Shown here piece by piece: positions 34,471 to 42,459 of a DNA stretch of 64,000 nt. Source of the stretch: Halorubrum sp. BOL3-1 (GTDB lineage: Archaea > Halobacteriota > Halobacteria > Halobacteriales > Haloferacaceae). Location: positions 1,054,001-1,118,000 of the forward strand of contig NZ_CP034692.1 of NCBI RefSeq assembly GCF_004114375.1. The letters run 5' to 3'. The number at the start of each line of letters is the position of its first letter. Positions within the stretch are counted from its first letter, which is position 1. The notes under the pieces are model-generated. The model saw only the letters and a program-made list of their open reading frames with translations, searched no databases and had not been told where the DNA came from. The translations under genes were made by a program, and so were the position numbers.

Positions 34471-34755
34471 ATGGGTATCCCGGCGGAGCGAATCGAGCGG
34501 CTGTTCGCACTCGCTCGCGAGGCGGTCGTCGACGACGAGTACGACCGCGCCCGCGAGTACGTCGCCCGCGCCCGGCGGATCGCGGAGCGAAACCGCTGCG
34601 GCGTTCCGCCGGAACTCTCCAGGCGCGCCTGCGACGACTGCGCCGTCTACCTCCGCCCCGGGAAGACGAGCCGGGTGCGGACGCGGCCCGGGCGCGTCGT
34701 CGTCCGCTGTCTGGAGTGCGGGTCGACGGCTCGGTACCCGTACGACAGGAAGTGA
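34471..34755 (+). CDS. rnp4: Ribonuclease P protein component 4 (Rpp21)
   Basis: Protein subunit of archaeal RNase P, which trims tRNA 5' ends. 94 residues. Seen: two zinc-binding pairs in CDDCAVYLRPGKTSRVRTRPGRVVVRCLECGSTARYPY, preceded by an AERNRCGVP helical region, the standard Rpp21 pattern. The frame is open from 34351; ATG 34471 gives the usual family length. Confidence 0.93.
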   Translation: MGIPAERIERLFALAREAVVDDEYDRAREYVARARRIAERNRCGVPPELSRRACDDCAVYLRPGKTSRVRTRPGRVVVRCLECGSTARYPYDRK

Positions 34756-34815
34756 CGGAAAGAAGGCGGGAGACGGAGCGACGGGGACGCGACGGCCGCG
34801 ACGGCGGCGACGCGA

Positions 34816-35499
34816 CTACTCGGCGCGCCCGCGCAGTTCCGACAGCACCGCTTGGGTCCCGTCCATGAACCCGTCGTCGAGGACCGCGTCGGCCGCCTCG
34901 CGGGCCGCGTCGTCCGCGTCGGCGACCGCGTACGACTCGCCGGCGACGCCGAACGTCGAGACGTCGTTCACGCTGTCTCCGACCGCGACGAACGCCTCAG
35001 GGGCGAGATCAAGGGCGTCGGCGACGACTTCGAGCGCCGTCCCCTTGCTCACGCCGACCGACTTGACGTGGTAGGCGTAGCCGGTGTCGACGACCTCCAC
35101 GTCGCCGCCGGCGGCCGCGGCGACCTCGCGTAAGAGCGTCTCGTCGGCGTCGAGCGAGAGCGCGACCTCCGTCTCGCGCCAGCGGTTCACCGTGTCGCCG
35201 TTCCCCCAGCCGACCTTCCCGCCGCGCTCGCGGAACGCCTCGACGACGGCCTGCGCCGCGTCCGGGTCACCGACCGTCGTCGTCTCGCCGTCGACGTGCG
35301 CGACACCGCCGTTCTCCGCGATCACCGTCTCGTCGCGCCCGAGGAAGTGGGCGAGCGCGACCGGGTACGGGAACGCCTTTCCGGTGGCGAACACGACCGG
35401 CGCCTCCCACCCGGGTAACAGCTCGAAGACCCGCGGGTCGATCCGGCCGGTCGGCGTCGTCAGCGTGCCGTCGATGTCGAGTGCGAGGGGCGGAACCAT
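34816..35499 (-). CDS. Phosphoglycolate phosphatase, archaeal HAD type
   Basis: 227-residue HAD hydrolase. Seen: LALDIDGTLTT (nucleophile Asp), VVFATGK motif II, KSVGVSKGTALEVV (motif III Lys), FVAVGDSVNDVSTF (motif IV). Residue order matches archaeal PGP/TA0175-type enzymes of the Cof subgroup. Removes phosphate from 2-phosphoglycolate; other small phosphates are possible. Confidence 0.88.
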   Translation of the reverse strand: MVPPLALDIDGTLTTPTGRIDPRVFELLPGWEAPVVFATGKAFPYPVALAHFLGRDETVIAENGGVAHVDGETTTVGDPDAAQAVVEAFRERGGKVGWGNGDTVNRWRETEVALSLDADETLLREVAAAAGGDVEVVDTGYAYHVKSVGVSKGTALEVVADALDLAPEAFVAVGDSVNDVSTFGVAGESYAVADADDAAREAADAVLDDGFMDGTQAVLSELRGRAE

Positions 35500-35627
35500 A
35501 TCCGGAGTCGGCGCCTCGGCGGCAACTGTCTTCCGTTCGATGGAAGGGAGAAGCGGTCCGCCGGGCGCTCGGTCCGGTTCGCCGGGCGTTCTGGAGAGCT
35601 ATCCGGTCCGAGCGCGTCAGTCCGGAG

Positions 35628-36800
35628 CTAGCCGGTCCGGGCGCGCCGGTCGAACAGCTCGCGGAGGACGACGGTCGGGAACAGCGGCACGAGCCGGCTC
35701 GGGGGGCGTCCCTTGCCGTCGCTCTGGTCGACGGTGACGCGTTCGAGCAGGCCGGCGTCGGCCAGCTCGTAGAGGACGCGGCGCACCGTCGACGCCGAGA
35801 GGTCGACGCCGGGGCGCGCCGCGATCGCCTCCGTGGCCACGCCGACCGTCGACCGCTCTTCCTCCGAAAGCCCGACCAGCTCGTAGAGGAGCTGTCGGCG
35901 GCTCTCGGGAAGCGCGAGGACCCGCCCCAGCGCGACGCTGGGACGCGGCACCCACTCGATCCCGGCGTCGACGTCCGCGGACCGGACCGTCGACGCGCCC
36001 GCTCGTTCCGCGCTGACCGCCGCGCCCATCACGGCGGCGAGCGCGTCGTGGGCGTCGCCCGCGGCCCACTCGACGATCTCGCGGATCTGGTCGTGAGAGA
36101 GCGCTTCGCGGCCGAGACCGGTCGAGCACCGGCTCGTCAACAGCTCGACGAGGACGTGCCGGCGGTACTTCGCGAACTCGACCGTGGTCTCCGGCTCCCA
36201 GTCGATCGCGTCCGGCGGGTCGCGGCCGAGACACGCCGGCACGAGCCGCTCGCCCACGTCCGTGAGCCAGTCGATCAGCGTCGTCGCCGTCGGCGTCTCG
36301 ACCTCGTTGGTGTGGTCGACGGCGACGACGAGGTCGGGACCGGTACGCATCGCGTCGCGCAACGATTCGGCCAGTTCCTCGGTGCCGATCCCGTGGTCCG
36401 GGACGGGTTCGTCGCTCATCGCGGTCAGCATCGCGTGGTACAGCCGAAACCGGGTCGACGCACGCCGGGCGTCGACGTAGACGAACCCGGGGATCGTCGG
36501 CTCGACCGCCCGCGTCGTCGTCTGGATGGCCTGCCGCGGGCCGCTGTGCGTCGAGAGGCGGTCGAACAGCGCGGAGACGACCGCCGACTTCCCGCTCCCC
36601 TTCGGTCCGTACACGTAGAGGCTCGGCGGGAGCGACCCGGAGAACGCGGGGGCGAACACGTCGAGCAGGCGCTCGATCGACGGACCGCGTCCGACCGGGG
36701 ACTCGGCGTGTGCGACCGGCGAAACGGCCTCGAAGTCCGCGAGCACGCTCAAGCCGGTGTCGTAGCCGAGCCGTCGCTCGATTCGGTCGTCGATGTTCAC
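35628..36800 (-). CDS. Cdc6/Orc1-like AAA ATPase, copy 1
   Basis: 390-residue AAA ATPase of the haloarchaeal Cdc6/Cdc18-like group. Seen: Walker A YGPKGSGKSAVV at residues 65-72, Walker B DLVVAVDHTN, C-terminal winged helix with PGVDLSASTVRRVLYELADAGLLERV. GTG start at 36800. Near-identical in layout to copy 2 (40342-41514), same length. Orc1/Cdc6 proteins bind replication origins; these divergent relatives may instead be regulators. No origin repeats (ORB) were seen nearby. Confidence 0.85.
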   Translation of the reverse strand: MNIDDRIERRLGYDTGLSVLADFEAVSPVAHAESPVGRGPSIERLLDVFAPAFSGSLPPSLYVYGPKGSGKSAVVSALFDRLSTHSGPRQAIQTTTRAVEPTIPGFVYVDARRASTRFRLYHAMLTAMSDEPVPDHGIGTEELAESLRDAMRTGPDLVVAVDHTNEVETPTATTLIDWLTDVGERLVPACLGRDPPDAIDWEPETTVEFAKYRRHVLVELLTSRCSTGLGREALSHDQIREIVEWAAGDAHDALAAVMGAAVSAERAGASTVRSADVDAGIEWVPRPSVALGRVLALPESRRQLLYELVGLSEEERSTVGVATEAIAARPGVDLSASTVRRVLYELADAGLLERVTVDQSDGKGRPPSRLVPLFPTVVLRELFDRRARTG

Positions 36801-37047
36801 GGTCGCCCCTCCGTGATAGCCGAACAAAACTGGCACGAAGCGGAGTCGATGCGATGCCGGCCGCGGTCGGAGGGGCTCTCGGCGTCGTCTCGGCGACGGC
36901 TGTCGCTCTCGGAACGAGCGCGGCGTCGGTCGCGTGTCCGGTCTGGTCTCATTGGATCCGGCGGCTTGGTCGGGAGGGTGTTTTCGCGTGAGAACCGTCC
37001 TCGACCGCTGCGGGGGACCGACGCGGTGTCGGCTCCCGCGTGCGGGA

Positions 37048-37424
37048 TCAGATGTACCCGGCGTTCGGGAGAATCCCGAGGATCGAGAGGACGGCGACAA
37101 CGACCATGGCGATCGTGATAGCCATCGCCGGCGGGTCGACGTGCGTGCCGGAGTGCGAGTAGAACATCCGCTGGGTGACTTCGCCCAGGAGTCCGCTGAC
37201 CGCGCCGAAGACCCCGGCGGCCAACAGCGCGACGACGCTGCCCGCGATGGGGTCAACGACGACGGCCCCCGCCGCGCCGATCAGCGTGATGTGGTGCGTC
37301 ACCGGGATCTTCTCGACGCCGGGGTTGAGGAACAGCAGGCTGATCGCGGAGGTCGCGTAGCCCGGGAAGATGCCCGGATGACCAGTAGGCGGCGCTGGCG
37401 GAGAAATCGTCGATACCCGTAACT
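37048..37424 (-). pseudogene. Frameshifted remnant of a polytopic membrane protein
   Basis: The C-terminal part of a membrane protein. Minus strand reads DDFSASAAYWSSG, then one extra G in a GGG run (about 37373-37375) shifts the frame, after which GIFPGYATSAISLLFLNPGVEK, then VTHHITLIGAAGAVVVDPIAG and MFYSHSGTHVDPPAMAITIAM and a stop at 37048 continue in the next frame. The N-terminal portion is absent beyond about 37424, where the sequence becomes AT-rich. I recall similar haloarchaeal membrane proteins but no function. Confidence 0.7.
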
Positions 37425-37474
37425 AGTGCTCTGTGACGGAAACTGTGAACTCAACCGTAAAAGCGTTTTATCAA

Positions 37475-37501
37475 CGAATCGCTGCGCTGTACAGCGATTC
37501 G
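37475..37501 (-). terminator. Perfect 10-bp stem-loop, possible terminator
   Basis: CGAATCGCTG (37475-37484) and CAGCGATTCG (37492-37501) pair perfectly around a 7-base loop. On the minus strand it follows the small gene at 37546-37722 by 45 bases and is itself followed by a T/A-rich stretch. Consistent with a terminator or a mobile element end; not proven. Confidence 0.4.
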
Positions 37502-37545
37502 CCCCATCTCCGCTACCCCATGAGGGTCGGTCCGAGTTGCTACTA

Positions 37546-37722
37546 TTAATCTTCTCTGTTAGGCGGGACCCACTGATGTACTTCGTCTTCCTCTAGCTCC
37601 CGTACTCGTTCTACGAGAAGCATTTTCGCTGTCTCGGGCTTCGAGCACATACAGTTCTCTCCGACCCGCTCTATGAACTCGTCCAGTTCTTCCGACACCT
37701 CGATCGTGATTGTTGGTGACAT
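37546..37722 (-). CDS. Small ribbon-helix-helix-like protein
   Basis: 58-residue protein. It reads MSPTITIEVSEELDEFIERVGEN, then CMCSKPETAKMLLVERVRELEEDEVHQW. An N-terminal strand (TITIEVS) then two helices fit a CopG/ribbon-helix-helix fold, as in antitoxins. No toxin gene is visible beside it. A TATA-like GAAATACT lies about 26 bases upstream. Located in the AT-rich stretch between the two Cdc6-like genes. Confidence 0.6.
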   Translation of the reverse strand: MSPTITIEVSEELDEFIERVGENCMCSKPETAKMLLVERVRELEEDEVHQWVPPNRED

Positions 37723-38080
37723 GACGCTAGATACGAATTCACGGCTCTAGTATTTCAATCTATGCTGTATTGCCTGCTGAATGTTTTCAGAACTGTCGCG
37801 AATCTACGCTCTATTTACTCCTACTACTTCCGCCGTTAGAACACACGAGAGTCCGCTAATCCCCGAGGAATAAACAGAATTAAACGGTAATAACGGCAGC
37901 CGTCGCTGTAGGCGCTGTTTTAGAGAGGCGTTTGAGGCTGTCAAACAGATGTTTCACCGGTGGTTTGGACCTCCAAGCACACGTTCGGGAGGCGGCCCCA
38001 CCGCTTTTTGAGGTCAGGCAGCCGCTCGTCTTGAGAGGGTGTTTCATAAGATTTAATTTTATAATTGTTCAAGTATACGT
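37723..38080. other. AT-rich intergenic region upstream of arsR
   Basis: 358 bases with lower G+C than the neighbouring chromosome. No credible gene on either strand. It contains arsR's TATA box (38052-38066) and a palindromic ATACGTAT (38075-38082) overlapping the arsR start codon, a possible autoregulatory site. Low G+C suggests acquired or decayed DNA. Confidence 0.5.
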
Positions 38081-38082
38081 AT
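38052..38082 (+). promoter_or_regulatory. arsR promoter and possible operator
   Basis: TTTAATTTTATAATT supplies a TATA element about 25 bases before ATG 38081. GTATAC (38073-38078) and the overlapping palindrome ATACGTAT (38075-38082) cover the start site; a bound ArsR dimer there would block transcription. Confidence 0.45.
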
Positions 38083-38473
38083 GTCACCGACTGATCGTCT
38101 ACGACGGTACGTCGCCGCCGAGTGCGATTCCTGTACAAGTAAGGACGTGTCCGAGCGGATGACGGAGTTGGAAGCGCTGAGAGAGACGGCCGACGGGTCC
38201 GACTTGGAGAGCGACATCAATCTGCTGTCAGCGCTCGGAAACGAGACGCGCTACAAGATCGTCCGAACACTCCACGCTGCCGGCGACGAACTGTGCGTGG
38301 GAGAATTCTCGCCGCTTTTTGACGTGAGTGACAGCGCGATCAGCCATGCCCTCTCGGAGCTCACCGCTGCCGGTCTCGTCACCCGCCGGAAGGAAGGTAA
38401 ATGGCGGATGTACCGCGCGACGCCGCGTGCGAACGCTATCCTCATCGCACTCGACGGCTCGCGATCGTCGTAG
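38081..38473 (+). CDS. arsR: ArsR-family metalloregulator
   Basis: 130-residue wHTH repressor. Seen: LLSALGNETRYKIVRTLHAAGDELCVGEFSPLFDVSDSAISHALSELTAAGLVTRRKEGKWRMYRATP, the canonical ArsR HTH. Cysteines in ECDSC (about residues 14-18) and DELCVGE could bind As(III) or another metal; C-V-G-E resembles ArsR metal-site 'CVC' but with one Cys missing. Likely regulates the downstream ACR3 exporter (inference from neighbours). Confidence 0.88.
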   Translation: MSPTDRLRRYVAAECDSCTSKDVSERMTELEALRETADGSDLESDINLLSALGNETRYKIVRTLHAAGDELCVGEFSPLFDVSDSAISHALSELTAAGLVTRRKEGKWRMYRATPRANAILIALDGSRSS

Positions 38474-39149
38474 GAACGAAGATTTTCCTTCGACGTAGTC
38501 ACGAGTAATTCGCTCGGTGACCTTTTCGGAGGACCGCAGCCGCGGGACGAACGGCAGACACAGACACGGTTGCCCGGTGTCGAAGGCTACGGCGCGCAGC
38601 AAGATGACTCGGAGTCCGTCGAAGCGTCAGTCACTGCCCCTCGGCCGCGGACAGATATCAAGCGCGGCTCCTGTTTTGCTCTTTCAGGAACTACGCTTCG
38701 TCTCTCGATACGCGGCCCTGACACCGATGCGTGAGCTTATTCGAAGCGTTTTAATATTTGAGAGACTGTTCATCTGTCATGGAGAAGAAACCAGCAAAAA
38801 ATAGTTCGAGGGAGAGACGGGGTACCAGAATACCTATCGGTTCGGCGTTACGCGAGGAAGGCAAGTACCAGCGCGAGGGACCGGATAACATCGGAGCCGT
38901 TCGGAGGCGAACCGGATCCTCAGACGTGTGTTTTCTTACGGAGGCGCCAAGAAAACCCGGAAACACCGTGATTAGTCATTGCTCAATCGAATCGCAGTCC
39001 GTTACTTCGCTCAACCGTATCCACGGGTCACCGTTTCGCGGCCGAAGCATAACCGCCGTTTCTGACACGCCGGCGATGAACGGGTACCTCCCGACACACT
39101 GGTATCGCCTGCCGTTCGACTCGCCCGAAAGCACAGAGGTGACGGCGTC
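38474..39149. other. Gap between arsR and acr3, no clear gene
   Basis: 676 bases. A TATA-like TTTTAATATTT (38748-38758) lies 31 bases before ATG 38779, whose 124-codon frame ends in a GTGA overlap with acr3. Its predicted protein is Arg/Ser-rich and non-acidic, unlike haloarchaeal proteins. More likely this is a long leader for acr3 or decayed DNA. No other coding signal is seen. Confidence 0.45.
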
Positions 39150-40331
39150 GTGAGCGACAACGTCCACGAGCACGGGCCGAACTGCGACTGCGAGTCCTGC
39201 GGGGACCCGCGATCGATGGACTTCCTCGACAAGTACCTCACCGTCTGGATCTTCGGAGCGATGGCGATCGGGATCGGTCTCGGGTACGTCGCGCCGTCGC
39301 TCACCGGCCCGATTCAGGACCTTCATCTCGTGGAGATCGGGCTCGTGTTGATGATGTACCCGCCGCTCGCGAAGGTCAACTACGGACAGCTTACCTCGGT
39401 CTTCAGGAACGTGAAGGTCCTGGGGCTGAGCCTCGTTCAGAACTGGCTCATCGGCCCCACCGTGATGTTCACGCTGGCGGTCGTCTTCTTCAGCGGGCTC
39501 GTTCCCGGACTGCCGGCGCGCCCCGAGTTCTTCCTCGGGCTCGTGTTCATCGGGATGGCCCGGTGTATCGCGATGGTGCTCGTCTGGAACGAGCTCGCCG
39601 AGGGCTCCAACGAGTACGCGGCGGGCCTCGTCGCGTTCAACAGCGTGTTCCAGATTCTCACCTACGGCGTGTACATCTGGTTTTTCGCGCTGTTCCTCCC
39701 GCCGCTTCTGGGTATGGAGTCGCTCGTCGCCGGCATCTCCGCGTTCGACATCACGCCGATACAGGTGTTCGAGGCGATCGCGATCTTCCTCGGGATCCCC
39801 TTCGCTGCCGGCATCCTCTCGCGGTACGTCGGCACGCGGGCGAAGGGCGTCGAGTGGTACGAGGAGACGTTCGAGCCGACTATCAGTCCCCTCACGCTGA
39901 TCGCGCTGCTGTTCACGGTGGTCGTGATGTTCGCGATGCAGGGCGAGCGCATCGTCGCGCAGCCGAGCGACGTTCTCCTGATCGCGGTGCCGCTGACGAT
40001 CTACTTCGTCGTGATGTTCTTCGTCAGCTTCGGAATGGGCCGCGGGATCGGTGCCGACTACTCGACGACGACTGCGATTGGCTTTACCGCGGCCTCGAAC
40101 AATTTCGAGCTTGCGATTGCCGTCGCCGTCGCGGTGTTCGGCGTCGGCTCCGGCGTCGCGTTTGCGACCGTGATTGGCCCGCTGATCGAGGTCCCGGTCC
40201 TGCTCGCACTGGTTCACGTCGCGCTGTACTTCCAGCGAAAATTCGACTGGCGCGGCCGCACGACCGGACAGCTGGAGAGTACGAAGCCTGAGGCTACCGG
40301 CGATACCGGCTCCGTCACGGAGGACGACTGA
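39150..40331 (+). CDS. acr3: ACR3-family arsenite efflux transporter
   Basis: Exports arsenite across the membrane. 393 residues, ten predicted helices. Seen: [41 protein letters not shown] with the conserved catalytic Cys139, [17 protein letters not shown] and [19 protein letters not shown], all ACR3 hallmarks. N terminus ([17 protein letters not shown]) adds Cys12, Cys14 and Cys17 before the first helix, a possible metal site. GTG start at 39150. With arsR it forms an arsenic resistance unit. Confidence 0.95.
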   Translation: MSDNVHEHGPNCDCESCGDPRSMDFLDKYLTVWIFGAMAIGIGLGYVAPSLTGPIQDLHLVEIGLVLMMYPPLAKVNYGQLTSVFRNVKVLGLSLVQNWLIGPTVMFTLAVVFFSGLVPGLPARPEFFLGLVFIGMARCIAMVLVWNELAEGSNEYAAGLVAFNSVFQILTYGVYIWFFALFLPPLLGMESLVAGISAFDITPIQVFEAIAIFLGIPFAAGILSRYVGTRAKGVEWYEETFEPTISPLTLIALLFTVVVMFAMQGERIVAQPSDVLLIAVPLTIYFVVMFFVSFGMGRGIGADYSTTTAIGFTAASNNFELAIAVAVAVFGVGSGVAFATVIGPLIEVPVLLALVHVALYFQRKFDWRGRTTGQLESTKPEATGDTGSVTEDD

Positions 40332-40341
40332 TAAAAGAGGG

Positions 40342-41514
40342 TCAGACCGACCGTTGCGATCGGTCGAAAAGCCCTGAGAACGCCAGCGTCGGGAACTGCG
40401 GGACGAGTCGGCTCGGCGGCCGCCCCTTACCGCTGCTCCGGCGGGCCGTCACGCGATTGAGCAGCCCGGCGTCCGCCAGTTCGTAGAGCACGCGCCGAAC
40501 CGTTGAGACCGATAGGTCGACCGCCGGCCGCGAGGCGATTGTCGCTGTCGCCGCACTCACCGATGCTCGGTCTTCGTCAGGGAGGCTCACCAGTTCGTAC
40601 AGGAGCCGCCGCCGGCTCTGGGAGAGCGCGAGGACGCGCCCCAAGGCGGCGCAGGGCTTCGGCACCGCGTCTATCCCCGCGTCGAGGTCCGTCGGCCGAA
40701 CCGTCGAGGCGCCGGCGCGCTCCGCGTTGATCGCGGCGCCGGTGATCGCGGCGAGCGCATCGTGGGCGTCGCCGTCGGCCCACTCGGCGAGCTCGCGGAT
40801 CTGGTCGTGGCTGAACGCGTCCCGTCCGAGACCGGTCGAGCACCGGCTCGTCAGCAGTTCGACGAGGACGTGTCGCCGGTAAGGCTCGAACGCGACCGAC
40901 GCGTCCGAGTCCCACTCGATCGCGTCTAGGGGGTCCCGACCGAGACAGACGGGGACGATACGTCCGCTCACGTCGGTGAGCCACTCGACCACCGTCGCGG
41001 CGTCGACCGTCTCCGGCTCGTTGGTGTGGTCGACCGCGACGACGAGGTCGAATCGGGCGTCGATGGCGTCTCGCAGCGACCCCACCAGCTCGTCCGTTCC
41101 GATCCCGTGTTCGGGAACGCTCTCGTCGCTGATCGCGTCGAACGCGGCGTGGTAGAGCCCGAACTGGGTCGAAGCCCGTCTGGCGTCGACGTAGACGAAC
41201 CCGGGAAGCGTCGGCTCGACCGCTCGTGTCGACGTCTGTATCGCCCGCGGCGGGCCGCTGTGGGTCGCGAGCTCCTCGAACAGCGCCGAGACGACCGCCG
41301 ACTTCCCGCTCCCCTTCGGTCCGTACACGTAGACGCTCGGTGGAACCGACCCGGAGAGCGCCGGCTCGAGGGCGTCCAGCAGCCGCTCGATTGCCGGACC
41401 GCGTCCCACCGGCGACTCGACGTGTGCGGCCGGTGAGAGGGCCTCCACGTCGACGAGGGCGCTCGCCGCCGTCTCGTAGTCGAGTCGACGTTCGATCCGG
41501 TCGTCGACGTTCAC
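40342..41514 (-). CDS. Cdc6/Orc1-like AAA ATPase, copy 2
   Basis: 390-residue paralogue of the gene at 35628-36800. Seen: YGPKGSGKSAVV (Walker A), DLVVAVDHTN (Walker B), and winged helix DLSVSTVRRVLYELADAGLLNRV. Also a GTG start in the same MN(I/V)DDRIERRL context. Converges on acr3 by 10 bases. Extensive similarity at the protein level, but substitutions throughout, so the duplication is not recent. Either replication or regulatory role is possible. Confidence 0.85.
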   Translation of the reverse strand: MNVDDRIERRLDYETAASALVDVEALSPAAHVESPVGRGPAIERLLDALEPALSGSVPPSVYVYGPKGSGKSAVVSALFEELATHSGPPRAIQTSTRAVEPTLPGFVYVDARRASTQFGLYHAAFDAISDESVPEHGIGTDELVGSLRDAIDARFDLVVAVDHTNEPETVDAATVVEWLTDVSGRIVPVCLGRDPLDAIEWDSDASVAFEPYRRHVLVELLTSRCSTGLGRDAFSHDQIRELAEWADGDAHDALAAITGAAINAERAGASTVRPTDLDAGIDAVPKPCAALGRVLALSQSRRRLLYELVSLPDEDRASVSAATATIASRPAVDLSVSTVRRVLYELADAGLLNRVTARRSSGKGRPPSRLVPQFPTLAFSGLFDRSQRSV

Positions 41515-41688
41515 GGTCGGCTCCCCGGGGTCGTCGGGCGCAGCCGACGCGAAGCGACGCTCCGGCGATGACCGACGCGACAGCCGGTCTCATTGGGACC
41601 GCCGCGGCCGACGGACCGGGATCTGAGACGGCGTCCCGTCCCCGTTTGAGGGCTGTTTCGGTTCATTCGTGCGTCACCCCGCGATTCC

Positions 41689-42459
41689 TCACAGGACGAG
41701 ATAGAGCCCCGCTGCGAGGAGCGCTCCGATGATCGGCCCCACGATAGGGACCCATGAGTACGCCCAGTCCGACGGACCCTTGTTCGGGAACGGGAGGACC
41801 GCGTGGGCGATACGCGGTCCGAGATCGCGTGCGGGATTGATCGCGTAGCCGGTGGGGCCGCCCAGCGACAGTCCGATACCGAGCACGACGAGCGCGACCG
41901 GAAGTGCCGACAGCGCCCCGAGACCGAAGCCGACCTCCTGTCCGTCGATGGTGATCGTCTGGAGTACCTCGCCGGATGTACCCTCAAGGAAGCCAGCGGA
42001 GTTCAGATACAAGACGCCGAAAACTAGCATGAACGTCCCGATGATCTCGGTCATCAGGTTCGACGCGTAGTTCCGGATCTCGGGACCGGTCGAGAATATC
42101 GCTAGCTTCGCGCCCTCGTCTTCCGTGGCAGCGAAGTGGTCCTTGTACGCCAGCCATACCGTCACACCGCCGAGAAAGCCACCGAGGGTCTGTGACGCGA
42201 CGTACAGCGGGACTTGGGCCCAATCGAACAGCCCGGCGGCAGCGAGCCCGATAGTGACGGCGGGATTGATATGACCGCCGCTGATCTGGCTTATCGTAAA
42301 GACGCCCATGAAGACCCCGATAGCCCACCCCCAGGTGATGACGATCCAGCCGCCGCCGTTCCCTTTCGTCTCGTTGAGCACTACGTTGGCGACGACGCCG
42401 CCACCGAAGATGATGAGGATCGCGGTTCCGATGACTTCCGCGACGTATGGATTCATCAT
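41689..42459 (-). CDS. glpF: Glycerol facilitator (aquaporin family)
   Basis: Channel for glycerol, 256 residues with six helices. Seen: both NPA boxes, GGHINPAVT and AINPARDLGPR, the Asp after the second NPA being the mark of glycerol-type channels. Start ATG 42459 directly abuts the glpK TAA stop; a second ATG follows one codon later. It is co-transcribed downstream of glpK. Halophiles take up glycerol made by the alga Dunaliella. Confidence 0.93.
   Translation of the reverse strand: MMNPYVAEVIGTAILIIFGGGVVANVVLNETKGNGGGWIVITWGWAIGVFMGVFTISQISGGHINPAVTIGLAAAGLFDWAQVPLYVASQTLGGFLGGVTVWLAYKDHFAATEDEGAKLAIFSTGPEIRNYASNLMTEIIGTFMLVFGVLYLNSAGFLEGTSGEVLQTITIDGQEVGFGLGALSALPVALVVLGIGLSLGGPTGYAINPARDLGPRIAHAVLPFPNKGPSDWAYSWVPIVGPIIGALLAAGLYLVL

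Noticed and set aside
38779-39153. 124-codon frame between arsR and acr3
   Set aside because: It has a TATA-like box and a GTGA overlap, but the predicted protein is basic and serine/arginine-rich, unlike haloarchaeal proteins. Not called as a gene; listed as a gap instead.
38976-40217. Minus-strand open frame of 413 codons opposite acr3
   Set aside because: Composition is very rich in Arg, Asp, Glu and His with no motif, typical of an antisense shadow. ACR3 on the plus strand is clearly real.
35628-41514. Replication origin near the Cdc6-like pair
   Set aside because: No origin recognition boxes (paired ORB-like inverted repeats) were found in the AT-rich stretches beside these genes.
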